A stretch of DNA of 64,000 bases from Branchinecta lynchi (Eukaryota > Arthropoda > Branchiopoda > Anostraca > Branchinectidae), in the NCBI GenBank assembly GCA_023053575.1, contig JAKZAP010000007.1, positions 19,865,464-19,929,463 on the forward strand. The letters run 5' to 3'. A program made the translations under genes and the position numbers. The stretch's first letter is position 1, and each line of letters opens with the position of its first letter. The notes beneath the pieces were generated by a model. The model made no database searches and was not told the DNA's origin. It worked only from the letters and a program-made list of their open reading frames with translations. Shown here one piece after another: positions 11,101 through 23,100 of this stretch.

Positions 11101-14100
11101 TGTTCTAAACGGATATGTCACGTGAACTTTTAGAGCTGTATTTAGGCCCTTTTTGGCAAGGGTCCTCTTCAGGCTAAAGCTGGGAAATGAACTTGTGAAA
11201 CAAAGGAACTGAGCTCTGAATGAATGACTGAAAGGAGGTTTTATTAAAAAAAAGAAAAGAAAGGGAACTGAAGAAGACCTTGCCAAGTAGGGCCGAAGCT
11301 GAATAAATTCAGCTGACGTATCCGTTTTGTACTGTCAGATGTGTTCTAGTTTAAAAATAGCCTACTCCTTCAGTCAATCAGACTAGGAATCGCACACAAT
11401 AAATTACGAAACAGTCAGCTAGGATATTCTTCAGCGATATTTCGTCCGTCCTTTGCAAGCGTTCACTACAGGCGTTTTGTGATATAAGCTTCCGGACATA
11501 TTTTTGGCCTGAACAAGAGCCTTGCCAAGAAAGGCCGAATTATCGCTGAAGAATAATGAAAACTTGACCATATTGAGTCATTTTTTTTATACATTTTACT
11601 TCATTTCTTTCCAGCCCTTCCACAACTTTGAAGAACAAAATCTCAACTCACGTCGTTCTAATTATTACCGATGTGAATTATTACTCCTCTTTTTACACTC
11701 GCGGTACAAAAACCTGATTGCGAAGTAAGCTTCCGGAAATATCTTTAACACTTTCGGCCCTACTTATAAACATATCCTTGACTTCCTGACTCAGCTTCCC
11801 CACACATTACGGCCTGTCTAACTTTCAGTAAGTTTTTGTGTCTGTTTTATGTTTTTAATTTTTATACTGTTCTGTTTTGTCCCAGTGCTCGGGTTTTAAT
11901 AGATAAGTGAATAATATAACTAAGTAAAAAAAAAAGCGCAGGAACATGGGAGTAAGAGGGTGTGTGGCGGGAGGAGCGAAATGCTGATCCATGAAAACCT
12001 TTTTTTTGGCAAGGGCGTGAATAGGGTCCAGGAATTTGGAGGCAACTGTGGCGCCGAGTTTGGCCTAATGTGCCGGCTGAAAGTGACCGTTCTTTTTCGA
12101 AATGTCAGGTCGTTATAAAAACCTTCATATTTCCCATCCGAAAGAGATTTGGGCCCACGCGTGCGGGCCCATACTAACGTCTCCTTTTCCAGGGATCAGC
12201 CGTTCAAAGTACCACTACCGCGAATCCGCCAGGAGACAATCCCCTGTTTGTTCTCGACAGAACTCCCGGATCTGTGCCAACACCGTTCGCTTCTCAGATA
12301 TCCGCAGCTGGGTCACAGCAGTCAGTAGAAGTGACCAAGCTGAAATCCATGCTTTGCCCACTACCGGAATTCATACCATTGGTAGGACCTGCCCCACCCA
12401 GTTGGCTGTCGACTAGACCGGAGGTCGCCCCGCCGAAATCCTTGCTTGGCCCAGTGCCAGAGTTCTTACGGATGAGATCTATTCCACCTACTGGGCCGTT
12501 TACAAGACCAGAGGTAGCCCCACCGAGATTTGATCCGCTGCCAGACTTCATACCCCTGCGATCTGCCCCACCTGTTGGGCCGTCGAATCTTTCAGGTAGA
12601 AAGACCTCGCGTCGGAGGAGTGGTAGTAGTTCCAAATTACACTCCGACGCAGATGGTTCCAAGACCACTACATCACAGACTATATCGGATAAGGAGCAGC
12701 GAAGGCGGGGCAAGCAACAGAACGGGCAGAAACCCGGCCGAAAAGTAGTGAATTGCGAGTGCGAGTCAAATCACCAGTGCGCTATTCACCGAGAGGCAAA
12801 GGATTTGAACTCCGACCACGTGCAAAGTAGTACCTCAAACAGGACAGTGAGAATCGCACAAAAGCCTCCTAGTGGTACAGCGGGACCTAGTAACAGACGT
12901 GACGATCCAGATATAGTGACAATTGATGACGACGTACCTGTTACAAAACCTGCTCGAACTGTCAAACTGGCTTGTCGCTCCCCCGCAGTGCAGCATAGGG
13001 CAAAAGAAAGAACGGGACTGCAGTGGGTTGAAGCGGTCCGTAGGTCGAAAGGCGAGGGAAAGCGGGGCAGGGGACAAGGTCCACGGCCTGTAGGCACCAT
13101 TCGACCCCAGTATTATCAGGGGCAGAGACCTACTCGACCCCAGGACGTCAGGACGACGGCGTATCCGGCAGGTGGTCACGTTATTACAAGGCCCACGGAG
13201 GGTCTTCGACCTTCAGCTCCTCCGATCGATTTGATGTCTAGGCCCCTCAGACCTGTGATAGTTGATGGTGCTAACGTTGGATATCGCTATTCGTAAGTAT
13301 TTAGCTTTGCTCATGCTACTTTTGCACGGTCTGTCAAATAATTTTCGACTGCGGTAGCCAAGTGGTCGCCTTTTCGTACATTCTTCGCCTTGTGCCGTGA
13401 TTAAAGCACATTCATTTTTCGAACCTTGGGGTTTTATTGTTTTAGGATGCATCCTATTGCTACCAACGCTCCCTGAAGAAAAAAACATGAAATTCTAAAC
13501 AGGTATGTGGAGCTGCAGTCTTTCCTGAACCATTTGCAACCCACTGACCAGAAGTTACCAAGAGAATAGTAATAAATATAAATTCATGCATTGAAGGAAC
13601 GGATACGTTGACAGCGATATTTCGGTCCTTCATGGCAATGGTCCTCGACAGGGATAACCTTGAGGAATGGAAGAAACGAACTTCCAAACGTTATCCCTGG
13701 CGTACCGAGGGGCGAGGGCCCTTGCCAAGAAGGAGCCGAAATATCGCTGCCAAAACATCGTACACTGTAAACAAAAAAAAATCTTGCAGTATTTGCTGCT
13801 GGGGTTAATCTTGTCTTTATTGAGATAAGATTATCCCTAATTCGGATTAATTTCATCCCAGTAGAGATAAGATTAATCCCTGTAGCAAATACTGCATCCT
13901 TATTCGGAGAAACTTTTTATTGTGTCTGTTTTATTCATACATGTTTCCCACTCAGCTTTGGCTCAAGCAGTATTTTGTTGTGAAATCAATTCATAGAGGT
14001 GAAAGCTTTATTAGTGAGATTATTTTATTAATTGAATAATATCGTCGCACCTGCGTTTTAAGAGAAATAGGGAACTATACTGCTGCACCAGAGCAAAAAT

Positions 14101-17100
14101 CAGCGGAAAGTGATTCCACCTTTTAACTTGCGAAAACATCCTGTAGGCTAACATCTCCATGTAATTGAGAAAACCGTGATTACCACTCTGTCGGGAACTC
14201 TAACTCTCTGGCTGCGCTGCAGCAGAACCCCTTTCTTCCCAAATAATTCCAGCGCGTCCTTGATGACGGAGATGATTTGTTAAAAAAAAAAAAATAAGTC
14301 TCACAAGCATAACTTTTTGGGCTTTTTAGCATAAACAAATCTGGGCTTGTATAAACTTGAGGTTTTGAATACAAATTTGAAAGTCGGGATCGGAGCCGGG
14401 TTCGTTGACTGAAATCTTAAATCCAAAGTCGGGGTCGGAGCCGAGTTCGTTGACTAAGAGGAAGTCGCAGGCCTCTCAACAAACAAGGCTCCAACCCTCA
14501 GGCTCTACAGCGGCTACATCTGTAGAGTTCCTAGGGCTTCAGCGGTAGAGTCTAGATAAGACTATAGAAGTCAACAAACTGATTCAAAGTTTTTTTTTTG
14601 CATCTTTTGGATTTGGCGAGTATAGGGGTGAGATTTTCTACGTTTCCTAACTTATTTCTGGGTAAGCGCGGTGTAGGGAGTCAGTATAGATTTGGAAAAG
14701 TTTTTTTTTAATCTGGGGAGTGAAGCCAAGAAAAAAAAAAAAAAAATAGTGGCTACTTAATGTATATAATATATAATGTATAATAGCTACTTCAAAGCTA
14801 GTCTTTGCTTTCAAAATGTTCGCAACGGCTTTGGCTGTTTCAAGCCTCCGTCCAGGGCCATTTTCTTCTAGTAAAAACAGTAAAAAAAAATGGTACAGCT
14901 GTTTTCTACGACGGATGGATTTCTCGCATACAGGCGTCAGGAGCATGGTACGCATCAAAAGTAGCAGAACAGGGCAAGGCTGAAGATCAGCGAGTTGTCT
15001 TTAGAGGATTAGACTGTACCGTATGAATGGTATTATGTATTGGTATATTTATGGTGGGCCAGCCGTCCGGCGAACCGGTTATGTAAATGTATTCTTGTTT
15101 ATGCTAGAAGTTAACGGTCCTGGAGAAAACCTTGAAAAAGCCAACGCCGTGGATAATTTGTTAAAAGCCGAACCGAGTTTAAGTATTCAAACACTGGACA
15201 GTGCGATTCGGATACGGTAGCTGGATTTTTATTACAGCTGTACCTCGGCCCTTCTTGGTTAGGGTCCTCTTCAGTAGTCTTTAGGGTTAAGTCGATCAAA
15301 CTGGAAAATTAACTTGTGGAAAAAATAAATCTACAACAAAATAACCACAAGTTCATTTTCGAGTTTGATCAGCCTGAACAGGACCCTTGACAAGAAGGGC
15401 CAAAATATACGGTACCTCTAATAAAATACAGCTGACGTATCCGTCTTGCAGTGTAAAATATGAATCAGTCAGCTTGGACAGAAGGAATATTTCTATATCA
15501 AATATTTTGGAAGATTGGAACATAAGCAGTAATCCCTTTAGTATAAGCTGACTGTGTTAAACGGAAAGGTCAGCTGATATTAATTCTAGCGATATTTCGT
15601 CCCGTCTTGGCTAGAACCCTCTTCAGGGTCGGTCTAAAAAAAAATATCTATGATCACATCAGCTGACTTATCCATCTAGCGCAGTAAAAAAAACAGTAAA
15701 TAACACGAGGGGTCCCTTAACTTGAGTAAAGTCAAGATGCAGAATTTACTACTGGGATTAATCTTATCTCTGTTGGGATTCAGTTAATCCGAATCTGGGA
15801 TAATCTTATCTCAATAAAGACAAGATTAATCCCAGTAGCAAATACTGCAAGATTTTAGCTTGCTTGATTGTCAGAAGTCTCCAGATAACCAGGAGAAGGC
15901 GTAAACAGGCAAAATCGAAAGTGAGAGAGTTCGAGGCGGGAGGGAATGGGCAGATAAACTCTCACTCTCGTCGAAAACTCCGTATGGAGTAGAATTACAA
16001 TCAAACTTCAACTTAGGTAAGTTTCGTTTCATTTCTCAATTCTACTCCATTCGCGGAGTTGTCGACTCAGCTCGAGTTTTCCTGTGAGAGTTTATCTGAG
16101 AATGGACGCTAGGGTGCCATCATTAACAGATAAACACAAGGATGCGCAGTTTTAACACACGACACTTGGGATGTGATGTGTTGTGATTTCGGAAAAAGTT
16201 ATGCATTTATTGTTATGCATAACAAACGTTGCCATCAGAATGAGCCGGAAAACCGTTGAAAAAGCATCTGGTGACTTTTTCGATATCATGAGTAGAAACA
16301 AAAAAGTAGGGACATGCTTTTATGCATAACGCTTTCGAAATACTCTGTATGGCTAAGTCCAAAATACGCCAGCGATCCTCAGGAAGAAGGAGTAAGCGTG
16401 TCCGTACGACTCAAACTCAACGATTCAAATCCTGTGTCAATCAATCACCGCGACCTTCGGCAGCAGCTGTGACACCACTTCTACCTATCTCCCGCTAGAT
16501 ACCCGGAGAGGCCGGATGTTTTGGATCGGCAAGGAGAGATAGTCATCAAGAGCATCACACCAGATTACACCCTGGTGAAGTCTCTTGAAACTGCGCATCC
16601 TTGTGCTATCTGTTATGAAACTTCTGACAGTGTAGTTTTAACTGCCTCTTCTTTCTCTCTAGGAACCAGGGTAATCAGCGGGTCCTCGACTTCCGAGGGG
16701 TTCAGCTTGTCTTCAAGTACTTTGCCTCCAGAGGTCACGAGGTGTTTGTAGTCCTAACTGACACATTGACAAATCGGGCCCGCAAGGACGAGGCCATGAA
16801 GGAGGTTTTCACTGCCAGTGCTGTCGTCTTTACGCCACATATCAACCAACCGGGGTTCAACAACGTAGTGCTCTATGATGACAGGTGAGGGCTGAAGGAA
16901 ACGTCCTGATGGGATAATTTAATTCTCCATAGTCCAGTTCAGCGCTTCCTAGCGGACTCATTTGCGGACTCATTTCTGCAAGTCCCTCATGTCTCATTAT
17001 CAGGACTAGTTAACAGAAAAATAGTAAAATAGTAATGGTAAAACCTCAAGAGGTTTGTTTCCTTCCCCGAAGTTGAACCAGAGGATTGACATTGACAGCC

Positions 17101-20100
17101 TGACGAGGACCCTTGCCAAGAAGGGCCGAAATATCGCTGATGAAGAATCATAGCTGACGTATCCGTTGTAAACATTGTTTGAATAAATTCTACTATGATG
17201 CGGGAAATTTTAATCTCAACACAAACGCGGCTTTTCAGTGGGCAACGGTGAGATTGGTGAAGATTGCCTAGTGCCTGAACAAAAAAAAATCATAAATCTT
17301 TCTGGTAAGGTATACAACAAAAATACCAGCGCATAAAGATACCACAAATCACACGGAAATTCCACTATTTGAAAATCGATTATTCGTCAATAGCGGAACA
17401 ACGAAGTAACGTGTTTTCAGCGGGTCTTCAAGCCAATTTAAGTGAATAAGTGATAGGTAACTAGAATGTCCTATCGCAGCCCTTTTCGGTTGAACTTTAA
17501 GTAATGCCCCCTACGAAAAAATCTGCATTCCATGGGGATGAACAATATTTGTTTTTGAAGTTTCAGTCCTGTAGTTCGGAAGTTTTTTTTATGGCACTTG
17601 CCTTCCGGCCGATTGTGTATACCGATCACTTTTCCGTCGGACGGTCAGTCAATCCGGTGCTCGCGAGTTAGGGTACTTCCATGTGTCAAGAGCCAGGAGC
17701 CGGTCGCATTTACATTTATGAAACAACCTAGGGACAATCAAATTCTATGTTTGCTCAATCACATGACGTCGCTACGTCACGACTGTATGGAATTCCGATA
17801 CAACTTAGTCGACACCCAATAGTGAGCTAGAGAAACAATAACAATGTCGCGGTACCTCTTGGTGTAAGTTATCTGAAAGGGGGATAAGCGATTAGGCTTT
17901 CGGCTCATACCGAGTTGCTCGTTAGCCCCGTGGAAAAATCAGTTAGCAGTCAGCGCTCAAGTCGGAAGCCAGAATTAACAAACTTGATAAAGTTTGACAT
18001 ACAGAGCGTGTTCCATCCTACTTACCGTAGTTACTACGCATGACGTCACGAATTCTGGCTTTTTGCCGTCAAGGCTGGGACGATTTTTCTATTTTCCAGC
18101 AGGATCTCACGCCAGGGGCGAATCCGACCAATCACGTTACAGAGATGCGTAGTTACTACGCTTACTACACTCCCGAGCATGGTAAGCAAATAGTAACTGT
18201 TAGTTACTATTCCGACAAGGTTGGAACGGTCAGCGTAGTAACTTTTCGTGAGGATGGAACGGGAATAGTAACTATTAGTAACTATTGTTAGAAAGGTGGA
18301 ACACGCTCACAGTCGGTAGAGCACCCATTGAGGCAGATGAATTTAAACAGTTTAAACATGACCAGGCCTAAGAGGCAAACACAAAAACTGATTATTACAA
18401 AATAAACCTGGTAAAACGCACACGAAGAACGAACGTGTCATTGTATACTTTACATCAGCGCATCTAGCGATAAAAAAAATAACTAATCCGGAAGGAATTT
18501 TTAGGAAGGGCGTATATATGCCGAAGGACGGCGCACCGCGAACCAAGCTCTGTTTATCCACCATTTCTTACAGGTTCGTTGTTCAACTGGCTGCCGAAAA
18601 GGGCGGCGTCATCGTTTCTTCGGACTTCTATCGGGACATTATTGAGGAAGCACAAGCTAATCAACTCCATGAGTGGGTTACGGCGGTTACCCGTAGGTAA
18701 GCATATCATTTTTCGTCTCACCCTGTGTTTGTCATGGACGAATGAATATTTTCATTGCTCATTTCTAGGATTTTATGGCACTTGCAGCCTCTGGCTCAAG
18801 TGCCATGTACCGATCGTAATTCCGTAGGTTGGTCGGTTGGTCTGTCGCACAAGTCACTCTATTGCGAGTTAGGTTACTACCAGATGTGCTAAAACGATAA
18901 AACTTGGCAGGCATATCAGGGACCCGACCAAATGAACTTGGAAATAATCAGTTTCCCGATCCGACCATCTGGGGGGGGGGGAGTGGAGGGCGGGGGAATC
19001 CGGAAAAGAGTAGTGCGTAACTTTCGAGCGGGTGATCGGACTGGAATGAAACTTAATAACTGAATAGATGGCATATGTCCCTTACTGATGCCCCACTGAT
19101 GTCCCTTATTTGAAGTCCGGAGCGGATTCGCCAGCTATGGGAGAGTCGGGGGGGGGGGGGGGGACCTGAAACCCCAGGAAACGGTTAGAATGGAGGGATC
19201 GGAGTGAAACTTTCTGGGAAGAACAAGCATCTGCTCTAGATGAATCGTTTACACAATTGGACTGGATCCGCAGACTAGGGGAGTGGGGTGGGTGGGGATT
19301 CCGGTGATGCGGGTTGGTAGGCGTATCAGGAACCCGATCAAACTGACTTGGAAATAAAAATTTTCTCGATCCGATCATCGTGGGGGAAGTGGAGGGAGGG
19401 GGAATCCGGAATATTGAGTCATGCGTAACTTTGGAACTGGTGATTCCAGTGAAATTTAATAATTAAACAGAGGACATGTCTCTGGTGATCTTTTTCATGT
19501 CCGGATCAGATCTGACAAGTATTGGGGGGGGGGAATACGTTACCCGCTTAGACTGGAGAGATCGGTATGGAACTTTGTGGGAATAACAAACAGATGCTTT
19601 AGATAAACCATTTACAGAAATGGATTTGCTCCGGTCACTGTGGGGGGAGTTGGAGGGGATGGGGGGGGGGCTGGAACACCGGTGATCGCGAGTTATGGTA
19701 CTTCTAGATGTGCTACGACGATGAAACTTGACTGGAATGTTAGAGATTCGACAAGATTGGCTGAAGTACCAATCTTGACGGCAAAGTAAGAAAAATACTT
19801 TTAAGCAAAATAAATATTTTCCTGATCCCCATGAGCCCATTATCATTTTTGCCTCAAAGTCGAAAAACAACACATCTCAGCCCATGATCATTTGTGCCAC
19901 AAGGGTTTTGCTTTAAAGTTTATTTTTAGCACCTTAGTGCGCATCTTAACCGAAAAGTGAGAAAAAGAACTTTTGACCGAACGATATATATTAATAATCC
20001 TCAAGTCTGTTAACGTTTTTGTCTCAAGGGGTTTGCTAAGAGATAAATTTCTAGCGCCTTTAAAGTGCGCTTCTTTACAGCCAAGTTCAAAAATAAAATA

Positions 20101-23100
20101 CTTTTAACCAAACGATACATTCTCGTGATTTCCAAGTCCATCATTCTTACTCAATGGTTCTGATTACGGATGATCAGAACATAACCATGAAAAGGCAAAT
20201 TCTACATTTCATTCTCTGAACCAGCCTTGCAAGGCACTCGGCAAGGCATTGGCAATATGCATATGACAATATGAGCCTCCAGCTCTTGTTATCTTTCCAT
20301 CTTATCATTTCACATGGGATTGATCATGAATTTCTAGCGCCTTTAAAGCGCGCTTCGTTACAGCCAAGTTCAAAAATAAAATTCTTTTAACCAAGCGATA
20401 CATTCTCGGGATTTCGAAGTCCATCGTCGTTCTTATCTCAATAGTCGTTTTTGCTGATACCATGGTATCTCTTACCACGGTAACTGGATCTGCAATTAGT
20501 CGTTTTTGCAGTTATCGTGGTATCGGATACACGGTGCTCTGCAAAAACGACTTTTGCCGAAATTGCACTTTTCAAAGTCATCCCAAAAGAAAAACAGATA
20601 TCCAGTTACATCACTAAGTCCTAAACTTCTTACTCACCAATCTGACAAAATTTGATGAAAGTGAGATGACTTTTCAGATATTACGACCAGTTAGCACGGT
20701 CGGACCGTAGTATCTGAATATCTGATACCACGATAAATGGCCAGATACCACGATAACTGCAAAAACGCCTTTTGACCGTTGTATCAGATACCACGATAAA
20801 TGCAAAAACGACTTTAGACCGTGGTATCAGATACCATGGTATCTGCGAAAACGCAACTATTGGAAGTCTTAACATAAATGAGAATTCACGAGCTAATCCT
20901 TGTTCGAAACCCCCCAAATGTGCCAACTGTGGTGCGAGCCATGTCTCTTTTAGCCTGCGTTGTCCCGAGCTCAGAAAAGCCGCTGATAATGCCAGAATAT
21001 GATGGATTCTGAGAAAACACTCAAACTTTGAAGTCTTAACATAAATGGAACGAAGGATAAAGACCTGTTGATTGAAGACCTTCTTACCAATAATGACGTC
21101 GTTTTTCTAGAAGAGCATTTATTGACTGAGGCTTCGTCCAGCTCCCTTCGCCGCTCCCAAGATCATTCTATCTTTATCCAGGCAGCAAAGAAGACAAATG
21201 GAAGACCTTCAGGTGGTCTTGCTACCTTCGTTCGTACCTCTGTTGGCTCTGTCCCGGTTTGCACTTATTCAGATCAAAATATCCTAGCTACCCAGATCAA
21301 TGGCACTGTTCTTATAAATGTTTACTTCCCCTGCGAAAGAAAGGACAAAAAATCGCTCGATGCATTTTCGAGCGCTTGCAACAAATTGGAAGCTGTCCTT
21401 CAAGATTGTACAAGCAGAAGAAAGCCTGGATTTTAGCTGGCGATTTAAACTGCAACTTGCTCATCGACAGTACTCGGAGCAGCCTATTCCTGTCAGCACT
21501 CCCGACTGGATATATGGTTGTGCCTAAAAACCTTGGGCACACCTATATCCATAATATAGGCGGCACCACGTCCAATCTGGACCACGTCATTGTCTCTGAT
21601 CCTTCTCTGGTAACCGACATAGTGAATGTTGATGAAGAAAAGATAGACGACGATCATCTCATCTTGACATGCAATATCAACCTACAAGGGGCTTGGAAGA
21701 CCACATAATCTAGTAGGACTTCAGAATGGTATACGCGACGCGACTGGAAGCATGCTAACCATCTCCTTTTTTGCCAAACACTTACCTTCTCCTGGCCTCG
21801 ATCAAAATCGATTTCCACCTACTTCAGACTTCAGTACCTTCCAGAACAACAGAAACTGATCCAGTACCTTCCAGAACAACAGAAATTGATCTGAACTGTT
21901 ACTATCAACAAGTAGTATGGTGTATGCGTAGAGCAGAAGATTTAGCCGTCCCGCTTGAGAAAATCCGTCGAGGTACACGGAAACCATTTTGGAACATCAA
22001 CCCTGAGATAAAAAAGCTAACAAATTCAGCAAAACTTTCGTTGAGAATTTGGATCGCCTGCGGCCGGCCTACATCCGGTGCAGTTTCCAAGCTAAAAACA
22101 AAGACAAAAAGGGAATACAAACCATGTCTGAGGAAGACTCGCCTGAACGCAGCCGATGCCCCACACAAAAATAAGGCCTGGGAGAACGTCATTCGCTCGG
22201 ACAAATGTAATCCGGAGGTACCCTCCATCCTCTCTTTATCGGACTGGATGTCTCACTATACAAGATTGGTTTCTGCCTGCAAGGAAAAGGTATCTCCTTC
22301 TTTTCAGTCTACACTGACCGTTACTTGTCACCGAGGTTAAAACAACATGAAATTTTCCCGATTACTATATCTGCCATCCAGAGTGCATTGAAAAACATGA
22401 AGAAAAAGAAGAATCCAGATAGAGATGGAATTTCCCACGAGCATTTAAAGTACGATTTACCAGCCCTTAATAACCACCTCCAGCTATTATTCCAGATGAT
22501 CCTGTCAACGTCCACCTTACCGGAAAGTTTTCTTCTGGGTACGATTACCCCAGTCTTAAAAAGAGGAAAAGATGCAAATCATTGCAGCTCTTACAGGCCA
22601 ATTACTGTTTCATGCATCCTCAGCAAAAATTTTGAATACACTTTGGCACCTGAAATTACTTCTAAATGTGACATCGGAAGCCTACAGTATGGTTTCAGAA
22701 AACGAATTGGATGCTCCCATGCCCATAAGTCACTGATCCAAATTCTAAAGCAAGCATCAGCAAAGAGAGAGACAGTTCATCTTTGTGCGATTGACATCGC
22801 TGGAGCTTTCGACAACGTCAACCACGTCCAGGCTCTACTGTCTTTGATGGAAAACGGCGTAAATAGGCCGATCATATTGGCCTTAAGATCGTGGTACTCC
22901 AAATGCAAGCTGGTACTCAAATGGCAAGACAGGCTGAGTCACCCTATTACAGTGAAAAAGGGAGTCCCTCAGTGCAGGGTCCTATCGCCCCAGATTTTTA
23001 AATATGCAATTGCTCAGTGCCTAAGAAAACTTACGCCAACTTTTAACTTCCGTGGCATCAGTGTTAGCTACCTGGCCTATGCTGACGACGTCCTCCTTAT

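Noticed and set aside
12294..13179. Antisense frames of 104-139 codons opposite exon 4
   Set aside because: They are shadows of the biased codon composition of exon 4; the sense frame has good splice sites and a catalytic domain.
16521..16751. 76-codon plus-strand frame overlapping exon 5
   Set aside because: It is in a different frame from the NYN domain and crosses the splice acceptor; exon 5 in its own frame joins both neighbours in phase.
19463..19873. 136-codon minus-strand frame in family A
   Set aside because: It runs through G/C tracts and sub-repeats of a non-coding repeat; similar frames in other copies differ in frame and length. The same applies to the frames at 9959-10297, 29768-30088 and 30274-30483.
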